A stretch of 26,696 nucleotides of DNA, from positions 5,921-32,616 of the forward strand of contig DGNJ01000113.1 in assembly GCA_002388905.1 (NCBI GenBank), given 5' to 3'. The number at the start of each line of letters is the position of its first letter. The stretch's first letter is position 1. A model generated the notes under the pieces. It worked only from the letters and a program-made list of their open reading frames with translations, had not been told where the DNA came from and did not search any database. This document shows, piece after piece, positions 1-6,875 of this stretch. Source of the stretch: Cellvibrionales bacterium UBA4495 (GTDB lineage: Bacteria; Pseudomonadota; Gammaproteobacteria; Pseudomonadales; Porticoccaceae). Both the position numbers and the translations under genes were made by a program.

Positions 1-156
1 TTTGCCGGCTGTCTCCTGGGCGGTTTCCCGGTGGTTGGTGGCCACCGCCACCGCCTCGAATTCCGGCAGGGCCGCCAGGGCCGGCAGATGAGCGACAGTG
101 CCCCAACTGCCCTGGGGGTTGGCACCGATAACGCCGACCCGGATTTTATCGGCCAT
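1..156 (-). CDS. Gfo/Idh/MocA-family oxidoreductase, N-terminal fragment (runs off left edge)
   Basis: The 52 visible codons begin MADKIRVGVIGANPQGSWG, which is the first beta strand and dinucleotide-binding loop of a Rossmann fold. The following HLPAL and the strand FEAVAVATN are typical of Gfo/Idh/MocA dehydrogenases, which oxidise or reduce sugar-like or other hydroxylated substrates with NAD(P). The ATG lies 2 nt after the TAA of the preceding small gene, so it is the third gene of the sulfotransferase operon. The C-terminal substrate-binding domain lies outside the window, so the substrate cannot be guessed. The family call rests on the Rossmann start and its surrounding residues only. 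Confidence 0.75.
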   Translation of the reverse strand, partial: MADKIRVGVIGANPQGSWGTVAHLPALAALPEFEAVAVATNHRETAQETAGK

Positions 157-158
157 GA

Positions 159-518
159 TTACATTTCCCCCGCTTCGACCAGGGGGCTGGCTGCTTCGTA
201 GCAGTAGGCCAGGAAATCCGGGGCCATGGCCTCGGTAAGGCCGATGATGCCCGCTTCCACGCGCTCCTTCATGGCGTTGAGCTCCCGCTCGGGGTCATCG
301 GTTTTCATGTAGTAGAAGGCCACGTACTGATGGGAAGGGTCGGGCATGGCGTCGTCGAGCTTGAAACCGGTGAGCTTGAAACGGCGCGCGGCGGTATAGC
401 CGGGCTGGGCGAGCACGTCCTTGAGGTGCTGATTGTTGTACCAGTCATTGTATTCCGCTTCCCGCCCCGGCGCCGGGTTGCTGTGGACCACCAAAACGTA
501 TTCCTTCATTTCACTCAT
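159..518 (-). CDS. Small DUF4286/EthD-like dimeric alpha-beta barrel protein
   Basis: This is a 119-residue protein starting MSEMKEYVLVVHSNPAPG. It has the pattern of ferredoxin-like alpha/beta-barrel proteins: a first strand (YVLVVHSNP), then GREAEYNDWYNNQHLKDVL with the conserved W-Y-x-x-x-H helix, then a GYTAARRFKL strand. Relatives in catabolic clusters are annotated DUF4286 or EthD-like and have no settled biochemical role. The start at 518 is preceded by GGAGAG at a suitable distance; a longer in-frame extension upstream lies inside the sulfotransferase gene and is rejected. It sits 14 nt after the sulfotransferase stop and 2 nt before the Gfo/Idh gene, so the three are almost certainly cotranscribed. 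Confidence 0.75.
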   Translation of the reverse strand: MSEMKEYVLVVHSNPAPGREAEYNDWYNNQHLKDVLAQPGYTAARRFKLTGFKLDDAMPDPSHQYVAFYYMKTDDPERELNAMKERVEAGIIGLTEAMAPDFLAYCYEAASPLVEAGEM

Positions 519-532
519 CGTTTTACTCTCCG

Positions 533-1705
533 CTAGATGTAATCCCGGTAGGTATCCATATAGTCGCCGTAGACGGATTCGATTTCCGCCTCCGTGAGGC
601 CGAAGTCGGACAACTGATAGCTGTGCCTGCCGTGTTTGTCGGCGGGGTTGTCCGCCAGCCACTGGCGAATTCCCCGCTCGGTGTCGGCGGTAAACGGCAT
701 ATCGAAATGCTCATAGATTTTGCGTACCGTGCCCACGTGATCGCCGACCAGTTCCCTGAAACTCAGGTCGTAGACGGGCAGATCGGGATTCGCCTGGCGG
801 TAGGCCATCATCTTTTCCTGGCCGTCATGCCACAGGTGCAGCATTTCGCGCCCCAGGGCAAGGGGATCCTGGTCCCCGAAACTGACACTGCGCAGGACCA
901 TAATCAGTTGTGAGATGGAGGCCATGACCGTACGCGGATCCCGGTGCGGCTGAATAAAAACCGCGTCCGGATAGACACTCAGCAATTCCGGCAGGTGATA
1001 CATGTGCTCCTGGACTTTCAACACCCAGCGATCCCTGGGGTTGCGCCACTGGAGGTGCTGCAGCCAGCGCCGGTGCACCTGATAGCCGAAGGTGGTATCG
1101 GCTTCCTTGTACCACTGGTAGAAGGCGGGCAGGCGGAACAGCATCACCGGGTTGGCCCCGCAGAATGCCGTTTCCAGGATCATGCCGCACTCCTGGGGAA
1201 TCCGGGCACCGATGGGGTGGGCCTTGAGGACATCGGCCCATTTGCCGGTAAACTCGCTTGCCACGTAGCCATCGAAGGCGGCGATACGGGGATCGCTGTC
1301 GAACGTGGCTTTTTCCGGCGGCGGCGAGGGCGCCGCCACTTCCCACATCAGGGGGGCCCGCAAATTCGGGTCCGTGGCCATCACCGCATGCAGCATGCTG
1401 GTACCGCACCGGGGCAGACCCAGAATAAAGATGGGTGCCTTGATCTGCTCGTTGGCGATCTCGGGATAGCGCTTGCGATCCTGCCCGATCAGCGAAAGAC
1501 GCCGCAGGTTGTCCCGGAACTGCTCGACAGCGCGCTGGTAGCCCGCCCGGCTCAACCCCCTTTCCTGCTGCAGGGCCTCCACGGCCCTGACCAGCCCCGG
1601 CCTGACGCCGGCAATATCCGCTTCGTCAAGCGCCGCGGAATCCAATAACTCTCTCACCTGGCTGTCGACGGCATCATGGCTTCGATCGCCGTTTTGGCTG
1701 GACAT
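533..1705 (-). CDS. Sulfotransferase family protein (Sulfotransfer_3 type)
   Basis: This 390-residue protein has the two PAPS-binding elements of sulfotransferases. The 5'-phosphosulfate loop is FILGLPRCGTS at about residues 93-103. The 3'-phosphate motif is HRDPRTVMAS at about residues 254-263. A C-terminal block ADKHGRHSYQLSDFGL is shared with the second sulfotransferase in this window. Such enzymes move a sulfuryl group from PAPS to a hydroxyl or amine of a small molecule in the cytoplasm. The ATG at 1705 is chosen because GGGGAGG lies 5 nt upstream; the GTG two codons earlier would abut that ribosome site. It heads a minus-strand operon and diverges from a GntR regulator. The acceptor is unknown; a hydroxylated product of one of the local oxygenases is an attractive guess. 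Confidence 0.88.
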   Translation of the reverse strand: MSSQNGDRSHDAVDSQVRELLDSAALDEADIAGVRPGLVRAVEALQQERGLSRAGYQRAVEQFRDNLRRLSLIGQDRKRYPEIANEQIKAPIFILGLPRCGTSMLHAVMATDPNLRAPLMWEVAAPSPPPEKATFDSDPRIAAFDGYVASEFTGKWADVLKAHPIGARIPQECGMILETAFCGANPVMLFRLPAFYQWYKEADTTFGYQVHRRWLQHLQWRNPRDRWVLKVQEHMYHLPELLSVYPDAVFIQPHRDPRTVMASISQLIMVLRSVSFGDQDPLALGREMLHLWHDGQEKMMAYRQANPDLPVYDLSFRELVGDHVGTVRKIYEHFDMPFTADTERGIRQWLADNPADKHGRHSYQLSDFGLTEAEIESVYGDYMDTYRDYI

Positions 1706-1852
1706 CCTCACCTCCCCTTGTCATGTTCTATTCCGCGCGTTATTTTTCCGGCACAGTCGCCCGCCTGTCGGGACCTGCTCCATACCCTTCCTGTAAGATG
1801 GATCGAGCAGGATGCTAGCAGCCTCCAGGCAAGCCTGTCCAGAAAGTAGATT

Positions 1853-1919
1853 TTGACATCGATTAAATACTTTTAGTACTTTGGAGGCCTATTCGATGGA
1901 TTGCGAGAAATCGGCATGA
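1853..1919 (+). promoter_or_regulatory. GntR upstream region with TTGACA, small palindrome and 7-codon leader frame
   Basis: A TTGACA hexamer lies at 1853-1858, and a small palindrome TACT-TTT-AGTA at 1868-1878. GGAGG at 1883-1887 is 8 nt before an ATG at 1896. That ATG opens a 7-codon frame (MDCEKSA) whose TGA at 1917-1919 overlaps the ATG of the GntR gene at 1916 as ATGA. This suggests translational coupling through a leader peptide. A -10 paired with the TTGACA (TACTTT at 1877-1882, spacer 18) would start the mRNA after the GGAGG, so the promoter assignment is unsure and a leaderless message is an alternative. An inverted pair CCTGCTC (1774-1780) and GAGCAGG (1805-1811) also lies in this divergent region. 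Confidence 0.35.
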
Positions 1920-2632
1920 GTGCACCCGCCAGCCGGAGCATGACCCACACCGCCTACGAGCAGTTGCGCAAGGACTTGCTGGAGTGCCGGTTCACCCCCG
2001 GGGAACGGTTGCGCATCGCCGACCTCTGCCAGCGGCTATCGGTAAGCCAGGGCATCGTCCGCGAAGCCCTTTCCCGACTCACCGCAGAGGGTTTGGTGGA
2101 ATCCCTGCCCCAGCGGGGCTTTCGGGTCATGCCGGTGTCCAGCGACGACCTATGGAGCCTGAGCACCACCCGCAGCGAGATCGAATGCCTGTGCCTGAAG
2201 CGGGCCATGGAAGTGGGCGACCTGGACTGGGAATCCGGTATTGTCGCCGCCTTTCATCGCCTGTCGTCCGCCTCCAAAGCCGAAAGCTGCGAGGGCGACC
2301 GGTTCAGCGAAACCTATATCGAAGCCTACAGCCATTTCTACGACGCCCTGATCGCCGCCTGCGACAACCCCTGGCTGATGCGTGTGCGCAATCTGCTCGT
2401 TGTCCAGACCCAGCGCTACCAGCGCCTGTCCGCGCCCTGGGCCCCGACCCTGCTGGCGGACCGCCGGCAACTGATGGAATACGCCCTGGCCCGGGACACC
2501 GATGCCGCCCTGCCGCTGCTGGCCCGCCTGATGCTCGCCCGGGCCCGAATCCTGGTCAAGCAGCTGGAAGCGGTGTACGGTCCGGGCAAGGGTCGCCACG
2601 TCACCAACAGCTTCGGCTACAGTCTGGACTAA
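1916..2632 (+). CDS. GntR-family transcriptional regulator (FadR/FCD subfamily)
   Basis: This is a 238-residue cytoplasmic repressor-type protein. Residues about 10-74 form the GntR winged helix: AYEQLRKDLLECRFTPGERL, then the recognition helix VSQGIVREALSRLTAEGLV and wing QRGFRVMPVS. The rest is the all-helical FCD ligand domain (about 78-220). In that domain the usual F-H in the helix before A-x-x-N is F141-Y142, and the later E-H-R and H positions appear to be D-R-R (182-184) and hydrophobic residues. The normal metal ligands therefore seem lost. It diverges from the sulfotransferase operon and probably controls it or the P450 side. ATG 1916 is preferred because it is coupled to a leader frame; TTG 1901 in frame is an alternative start. 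Confidence 0.87.
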   Translation: MSAPASRSMTHTAYEQLRKDLLECRFTPGERLRIADLCQRLSVSQGIVREALSRLTAEGLVESLPQRGFRVMPVSSDDLWSLSTTRSEIECLCLKRAMEVGDLDWESGIVAAFHRLSSASKAESCEGDRFSETYIEAYSHFYDALIAACDNPWLMRVRNLLVVQTQRYQRLSAPWAPTLLADRRQLMEYALARDTDAALPLLARLMLARARILVKQLEAVYGPGKGRHVTNSFGYSLD

Positions 2633-2671
2633 ACCAGGGCCAACAAACCTGAATGTCGACAGACCATTAAC

Positions 2672-3898
2672 CTACCACTGGATGGGCAATGCTTCCAGGT
2701 GGTGAATGCCCCCGACAAAATAAGGGATTTCCGCTCCCGGTTTGACCCGGAAAGGAGGCACGGCGGCAAACATCTCTTCCATTGCAACCGTCAATTCCCG
2801 ACGGGCCAGGTGCAGCCCCAGGCAACTGTGGATGCCCGCGCCAAAGGACAGGTGGCGGGGGTTACGGTCGACCCGCACCTCTTGCGGCCTGTCGTATTCT
2901 TCGGGGTCCCGCCCCGCCAATGGTGTCGCCATGGCCACCTTGTCCCCCGGCTTGATGGTCACCCCCCGGATTTTCGTTTCCTTGGTACAAATCCGGAAGG
3001 TGGTAACGGATGCGTAGGCCCTCAACAACTCCTCAATGGCCGGCTTGACCAGCCTGGCATCGGCGCGCAACGAGTATTGAAACTCCGGATGCGTCGCCAG
3101 GTGATAAAAGTGCCAGCCCAGGTTGGTGCCGACGGTATCCAGGCCGCCGACATACAGATTAAAACAGTGCCCAAACACTTCCATCGGCGTCAGGGAGCGG
3201 CCTTCCACCTGCAAATTCAAGGCATTGGTAATCAGGTCGTCGGCGGGGTGCCGGCGTCGCTCCTCGATGGCCTCCAGCAGATAGGCCTTCACGGCACGCA
3301 CACCCTTGACGCGCTCCTGGACATCGTTGCTATGCAGTAACTGGCGCTCCCACTCGAGAAACTGATCCATCCGGTCCACGGGCAGACCGAGCAATTCCAG
3401 GAAAATCATTACCGGAAACGGCACCGAGAACGCCTGCACGAAATCGCATTCGCCTTGTCCTTTGAACCGGTCGATCAGTTCCCTTGCCCGCTGCCGGACC
3501 ATGCCATCCAGTTCGCCCATTTTTCTCGGCGTGAACAGCTTGTTCAGGGCCCGGCGAAATTCGGTGTGCAGCGGCGGCTCCAGTTCCGTGGGAATAACGC
3601 TCCAGTCCTCGCCCACGGCGGCGGCAAAACCACTGAAGCCCTTCTTGGTGAAATGCTCGTTGTCTTCGTAAATTGCCCGCAAATCCTCGGCCCGGCGGAC
3701 GACCCAGCCCGCCCCGTAGACCTGGTGGATACCCTTGACAAAAAACACCTCCGGGCCTTCGTGGACTTCCGGAATCAGGGTCTCGAAGGGATTGTCGAGG
3801 ATGATCTTGCGCTCACCGAGGGGGTAGGCCCGGACAAGCTCCGGCGGGACATGGGAGGGAATTTCATTGTTGGGAACGGTCATGGGGGATTTATTCAT
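2672..3898 (-). CDS. Cytochrome P450, CYP101/CYP111-like class I bacterial enzyme
   Basis: This 408-residue soluble P450 has all core motifs (numbers counted from the GTG one codon upstream). I-helix: YVGGLDTVG, with D255-T256 for oxygen activation. K-helix: E291-L-L-R294. Heme loop: LSFGAGIHSCLG, with C360 as the iron ligand. The layout resembles P450cam: an N-terminal HVPPELV, the I-helix VGGLDTV and a C-terminus ending in LPIQW. It should hydroxylate a hydrophobic substrate such as a terpenoid or steroid-like ring. Class I enzymes need a ferredoxin and a reductase; neither is in this window. ATG 3898 has GAGG 7 nt upstream. It is convergent with the GntR gene and lies 198 nt downstream of an LLM oxidoreductase on the same strand. 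Confidence 0.92.
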   Translation of the reverse strand: MNKSPMTVPNNEIPSHVPPELVRAYPLGERKIILDNPFETLIPEVHEGPEVFFVKGIHQVYGAGWVVRRAEDLRAIYEDNEHFTKKGFSGFAAAVGEDWSVIPTELEPPLHTEFRRALNKLFTPRKMGELDGMVRQRARELIDRFKGQGECDFVQAFSVPFPVMIFLELLGLPVDRMDQFLEWERQLLHSNDVQERVKGVRAVKAYLLEAIEERRRHPADDLITNALNLQVEGRSLTPMEVFGHCFNLYVGGLDTVGTNLGWHFYHLATHPEFQYSLRADARLVKPAIEELLRAYASVTTFRICTKETKIRGVTIKPGDKVAMATPLAGRDPEEYDRPQEVRVDRNPRHLSFGAGIHSCLGLHLARRELTVAMEEMFAAVPPFRVKPGAEIPYFVGGIHHLEALPIQW

Positions 3899-3970
3899 CA
3901 CATCGCCTCTGTGTTTTCACCCGGGAAATATCTGCGCGGCGTTCCGAAGGCACTGGAACTCTCCCGTCTT

Positions 3971-4087
3971 CGGGCGGGGGGACGAGGGTTAGCGACAGCC
4001 TTTTGTGGTCCTGGCGCGGCTCCCCCGCCCGGCCCCTGTGCGCGCAGCCTGCCGGACTTCCCGGATCAGACCAGTCCGACAGGCTGC
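3971..4087 (-). other. Two stem-loops between LLM and P450 genes
   Basis: Just beyond the LLM stop on the minus strand, a 15-nt arm at 4044-4058 pairs with 4073-4087; only one position is not Watson-Crick, and it can be a G-U pair. The loop is 14 nt. A second perfect 10-bp pair joins 3971-3980 with 4022-4031 around a 41-nt loop. Neither is followed by a T-run on the minus strand, so an intrinsic terminator is not clearly supported. An attenuating or mRNA-stabilising intercistronic structure, or a rho-independent-like pause, are alternatives. Confidence 0.45.
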
Positions 4088-4096
4088 CAGCGCCGA

Positions 4097-5014
4097 CTAC
4101 CTGACTTTGGGCATGACTTCCTCGGCCACCCACCGCAGCCGATCCAGGTACGCCTCGGGACCGTCGAGAGGCGGTTGAGGCACGATGGTTTCAGTGACAC
4201 CCAACTCCTTCAACCACTCACACTGCTCGACGATCTTGTTGACGTCCCAGCCCCCCGGTGCCCTGGGATCGTTCTTGATTTCGTGCTGGGCGCCGACGTT
4301 GAGCATTTCCAGGGCAAAAAACACCTCGATGGGACGACCGTCGTATTCCGGCTGGGAGCGAATATAATCAAGACACTCCGGAAATTTCTCCGGGGGCGTC
4401 TGGAATGGCGACCAGCCGTGACCGACACGACCCACCCGCCTCAGCACCGGCCTGGCATCGCCGCCGAACCAGATGGGCAGGGGCTTCTGAAGGGGTTTTG
4501 GCGCAAAACCGATATTGTCGAAAGAAACATACTTGCCTTCGTATTTCGGCTGCTCCTTGGTCCACAACTCGATCATGGCATCGATATACTCGTCGCACAT
4601 CTTGCCCCGCTCGTGGAAAGGGACATTGAGAATGTCATATTCCTCCTTGAGCCAGCCCACGCCGAACATGGCCTCGGCACGCCCGCCGCTGAGCCAGTCC
4701 AGGGTGGACCAGGCCTTGGCCTGTACGGCGGGGTGCTGCAGGGGCAGGATATTCACCGACGAGGAAAGCTTGATACGTTTGGTCTGGCCGGCGGCAAACG
4801 CCAGCGCAACCTGGGTATGAAAGTAATGGTCGCCGGAGAGCGCAATATGCTCCCGGGGCACAACAAAATGCTCGCCCAGCATCACCTTGTTGAAACCCAG
4901 CTCGTCGGCCACCTGAATCGCCCTTCCGATACCGGCACCGTCGAGCTGCTGTTCCCATTCCTGGGTCATGGCCGGGACACGCATTGAATGGGGCATACCT
5001 AGATTGATTTTCAT
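4097..5014 (-). CDS. LLM-class (luciferase-like) flavin/F420-type oxidoreductase
   Basis: This 305-residue protein has the bacterial-luciferase-like TIM-barrel pattern: MKINLGMPHSM at the first strand, ADELGFNKVMLGEHF, then IKLSSSVNILPLQHP, WLSGGRAEAMFGVGW, and LPIWFGGDARPVLRRVGRVGHGW at the flavin phosphate site. This is the subclass usually labelled TIGR03619 F420-dependent LLM oxidoreductases. Gammaproteobacteria generally do not make F420, so FMN is the likelier cofactor here; that is inference. The start has GAGAGGA before the ATG. It lies 251 nt after the CMD gene and upstream of the P450 on the same strand, so it may belong to one catabolic unit with them. The substrate is unknown. Confidence 0.85.
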   Translation of the reverse strand: MKINLGMPHSMRVPAMTQEWEQQLDGAGIGRAIQVADELGFNKVMLGEHFVVPREHIALSGDHYFHTQVALAFAAGQTKRIKLSSSVNILPLQHPAVQAKAWSTLDWLSGGRAEAMFGVGWLKEEYDILNVPFHERGKMCDEYIDAMIELWTKEQPKYEGKYVSFDNIGFAPKPLQKPLPIWFGGDARPVLRRVGRVGHGWSPFQTPPEKFPECLDYIRSQPEYDGRPIEVFFALEMLNVGAQHEIKNDPRAPGGWDVNKIVEQCEWLKELGVTETIVPQPPLDGPEAYLDRLRWVAEEVMPKVR

Positions 5015-5265
5015 GGATTCCTCTCGATGTTTTCCCTGTTATTCGTTACCGGGGACCGCCAAGTGGCGAGTCCTCCCCTCTGGCATAATCGCGCCGCCAG
5101 CGCACGGCGCTCGTTTTTCCGGATCGACAAGCGGTCGAGCCACTCATACCGCCGGTGTCGCCGCTCCGGACACACCGCTTGCGCGAAGCTGTGCACTCGC
5201 GCCGCGAGGATGGGTCTGGCCGGCAAAAGCACTAAACTGCAACCGGGCATCGCTGCCTGTTACCG

Positions 5266-5673
5266 TCATTCTCCGTTTTTCTTGCGTTCCTCGGCCACAC
5301 TCTGCTTGGCTGCCTGGATACCGCGCCAGGTCTGGGTGGTATTGCCCCAGCCGGTATAAAAAGCGAGGTGTAGCGCCGCCTCCTCCAGTTGCTTGTCGTC
5401 GAGCTCGCCGTTGAGGATCGCACCCTTTACCTGAACCTCCATGAGGTCGGCACGGCCGAGCATGGCGGTGGCGCCGATCACCAAAAGCCGCCGGTCGCGG
5501 ATGGACAGGTGTGGCCGGTTCCAGATTTCGCCGAAAAGGTGACGTACGGTTTCACTGGGGAAAGGCATGTCCGACACGGCCTTGGTCTGCTCGCCGACGC
5601 CGGGGCCGTAGACTTCGTCCATCATGCGCAGGCCCTCGGCCAGCAAGTCATCCTGTTTTTTGCTATCGGTCAT
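5266..5673 (-). CDS. Carboxymuconolactone decarboxylase (CMD) family protein
   Basis: This 135-residue all-alpha protein shows the CMD core: SIRDRRLLVIGATAML, then LMEVQVKGAILNGELDD and QLEEAALHLAFYTGWGN. It lacks the C-x-x-C of the AhpD peroxidase branch, so it belongs with the decarboxylase-like or gamma-carboxymuconolactone branch, whose members often have no known reaction. Its ATG lies 3 nt after the TAA of the upstream dehydrogenase gene, and GAGGAG inside the end of that gene serves as ribosome site. The two are therefore translated from one mRNA. Ring-cleavage product processing is a reasonable family-based guess and not demonstrated by the sequence. Confidence 0.87.
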   Translation of the reverse strand: MTDSKKQDDLLAEGLRMMDEVYGPGVGEQTKAVSDMPFPSETVRHLFGEIWNRPHLSIRDRRLLVIGATAMLGRADLMEVQVKGAILNGELDDKQLEEAALHLAFYTGWGNTTQTWRGIQAAKQSVAEERKKNGE

Positions 5674-5676
5674 TCG

Positions 5677-6510
5677 TTACTCCTCGATTTTCAACATTTC
5701 TTTGGCGGATTCCCGGGAAAGACGCGCTGTGGGCAGGTCGACTCCCAGGTCCTCCGCCAGCGACAGCGCGGCTCCCAGATCCTTGGTCAACAATCCCAGG
5801 ACATGGTGGCGCAGGGCCTTCTCGCCTTCATCATCACCCGGTTCCGCGGGACGTGTCATCCAGGTGGTGGGGCCTCCCACCGCCTCCGCGCTGATATCGA
5901 TGGCCTCGGCCAGCTTCCTGACGTCGACGCCGGCAGCCTCGGCCAGCAGCGCTCCCTCGTGGCCGGCGCGCCAGACGGAATAGACAATCACATTGCGGGC
6001 GATCTTGGCGGCCATGCCGGCGCCGGCACCACCCATATGGACCACCGCGGCGGAAAAGGCTTCCAGCACGGGCTCGATACGCTCGAAGGTCTCCTGGTCG
6101 GCACCCACCAGGGACACCAACCCCTTGTCCGCGGCCCGGGTACCGCCGGTAACGCCGCAGTCCACCAGCACCCCTTGCCCGCCTTCGACCAGGGCCCGGA
6201 GATCCTCCAGGTCGGGTAGCGATACCGTGCTCTGAAGCACCACCGTCATTCCCGGCCGGGCGCCGGCGAGCAGCCCATTGTCACCCTTGAGTACGCCCCG
6301 CACCTGGTCGGCATCCACCACAGCGACGACAACCACATCACACTGGCGGGCAACCTCGGCGGGAGAAGCCGCGCAGCCGGGCACGCCTTCCAGCCCCTCC
6401 GCCGCTTCAGGCCGCACATCGTACACCGCCGCCAACAGTCCGGCGCGGGCCAGGCACACGGCCACCCCGCCGCCGATTTGCCCGAGGCCGATTACTCCGG
6501 TCTTCAACAT
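5677..6510 (-). CDS. NAD(P)-dependent oxidoreductase, 3-hydroxyisobutyrate dehydrogenase family
   Basis: This 277-residue beta-hydroxyacid dehydrogenase has the Rossmann G8-L-G10-Q-I-G13 loop. D31 ends the second strand, which favours NAD over NADP. A substrate loop VDCGVTGGTRAADKG (about 116-130) corresponds to the usual D-x-P-V-S-G-G motif. K169 and N173 in MAAKIARN match the catalytic Lys and its partner Asn. The length is close to the family norm of about 290. It oxidises a 3-hydroxy acid to the semialdehyde or does the reverse; the exact substrate is unknown. AAGGAG precedes the ATG. It opens a tight pair with the CMD gene, and its upstream region contains a TATAAT flanked by a perfect palindrome. 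Confidence 0.87.
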   Translation of the reverse strand: MLKTGVIGLGQIGGGVAVCLARAGLLAAVYDVRPEAAEGLEGVPGCAASPAEVARQCDVVVVAVVDADQVRGVLKGDNGLLAGARPGMTVVLQSTVSLPDLEDLRALVEGGQGVLVDCGVTGGTRAADKGLVSLVGADQETFERIEPVLEAFSAAVVHMGGAGAGMAAKIARNVIVYSVWRAGHEGALLAEAAGVDVRKLAEAIDISAEAVGGPTTWMTRPAEPGDDEGEKALRHHVLGLLTKDLGAALSLAEDLGVDLPTARLSRESAKEMLKIEE

Positions 6511-6541
6511 CCCTCGTCTCCTTTTTGTCTTGTATAAGGAT

Positions 6542-6570
6542 GGCCCTGCCGATTATAAACAGGCAGGGCC
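6542..6570 (-). promoter_or_regulatory. Palindrome enclosing TATAAT upstream of the HIBDH-family gene
   Basis: The arms GGCCCTGCC (6542-6550) and GGCAGGGCC (6562-6570) are perfect 9-bp inverted repeats. The 11-nt loop contains, on the minus strand, a perfect TATAAT (6557 to 6552), placed about 42 bp before the ATG at 6510. It looks like a -10 box inside an operator. No good -35 is visible at 16-18 bp. Alternatives are a hairpin in the 5' leader or a terminator stem of the upstream TonB gene, but no T-run follows on either strand. Confidence 0.5.
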
Positions 6571-6609
6571 GGAGGGATGCTAAGCTACACCGGTTAAGAC
6601 ATCAACTTA

Positions 6610-6629
6610 GGGCCTGTTAACACTAATTG
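6610..6629 (+). repeat. Left terminal inverted repeat of MITE
   Basis: GGGCCTGTTAACACTAATTG pairs with the complement of 6856-6875 except at one base (A against C at the twelfth base). The flanking TTA and TAA extend the symmetry to 23 bp. Confidence 0.85.
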
Positions 6630-6855
6630 TATTGCACCTGCTGGAAGCCATTTTTGCCTCCAGCTAGACGGAAGAAGCGAAGTTTAGTCATTCTAAATGA
6701 GCGACTGACAACAACGCTGGGGGCAAAAAGGGCTCCAGCCCTTCGGGTTGTGGCTAAAAATCCGCCACTCTTCGTTACTCGTCGTTCATTTGGAACAACC
6801 AAACTACTCTCCTCGCGCCTCGATTGGCGAATTTTTAGTCACAACAGGCGTAATT

Positions 6856-6875
6856 CAATTAGTGTGAACAGGCCC
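6856..6875 (-). repeat. Right terminal inverted repeat of MITE
   Basis: Read on the minus strand this is GGGCCTGTTCACACTAATTG, a 19 of 20 match to the left end. Its outermost G is the third base of the TAG stop of the adjoining TonB receptor gene. Confidence 0.85.

Noticed and set aside
3455..4987. 510-codon open frame on the plus strand antisense to P450 and LLM genes
   Set aside because: It spans two recognisable minus-strand genes and the gap between them, has no domain pattern, and arises from GC-rich third positions on the opposite strand.
5015..5265. Possible small gene or promoter between CMD and LLM genes
   Set aside because: Short open frames on both strands lack ribosome sites and any family pattern, and no hexamer pair with proper spacing was convincing. 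A short AGCGC/GCGCT stem before TTTTT near 5098-5118 points along the plus strand, where no gene would use it.
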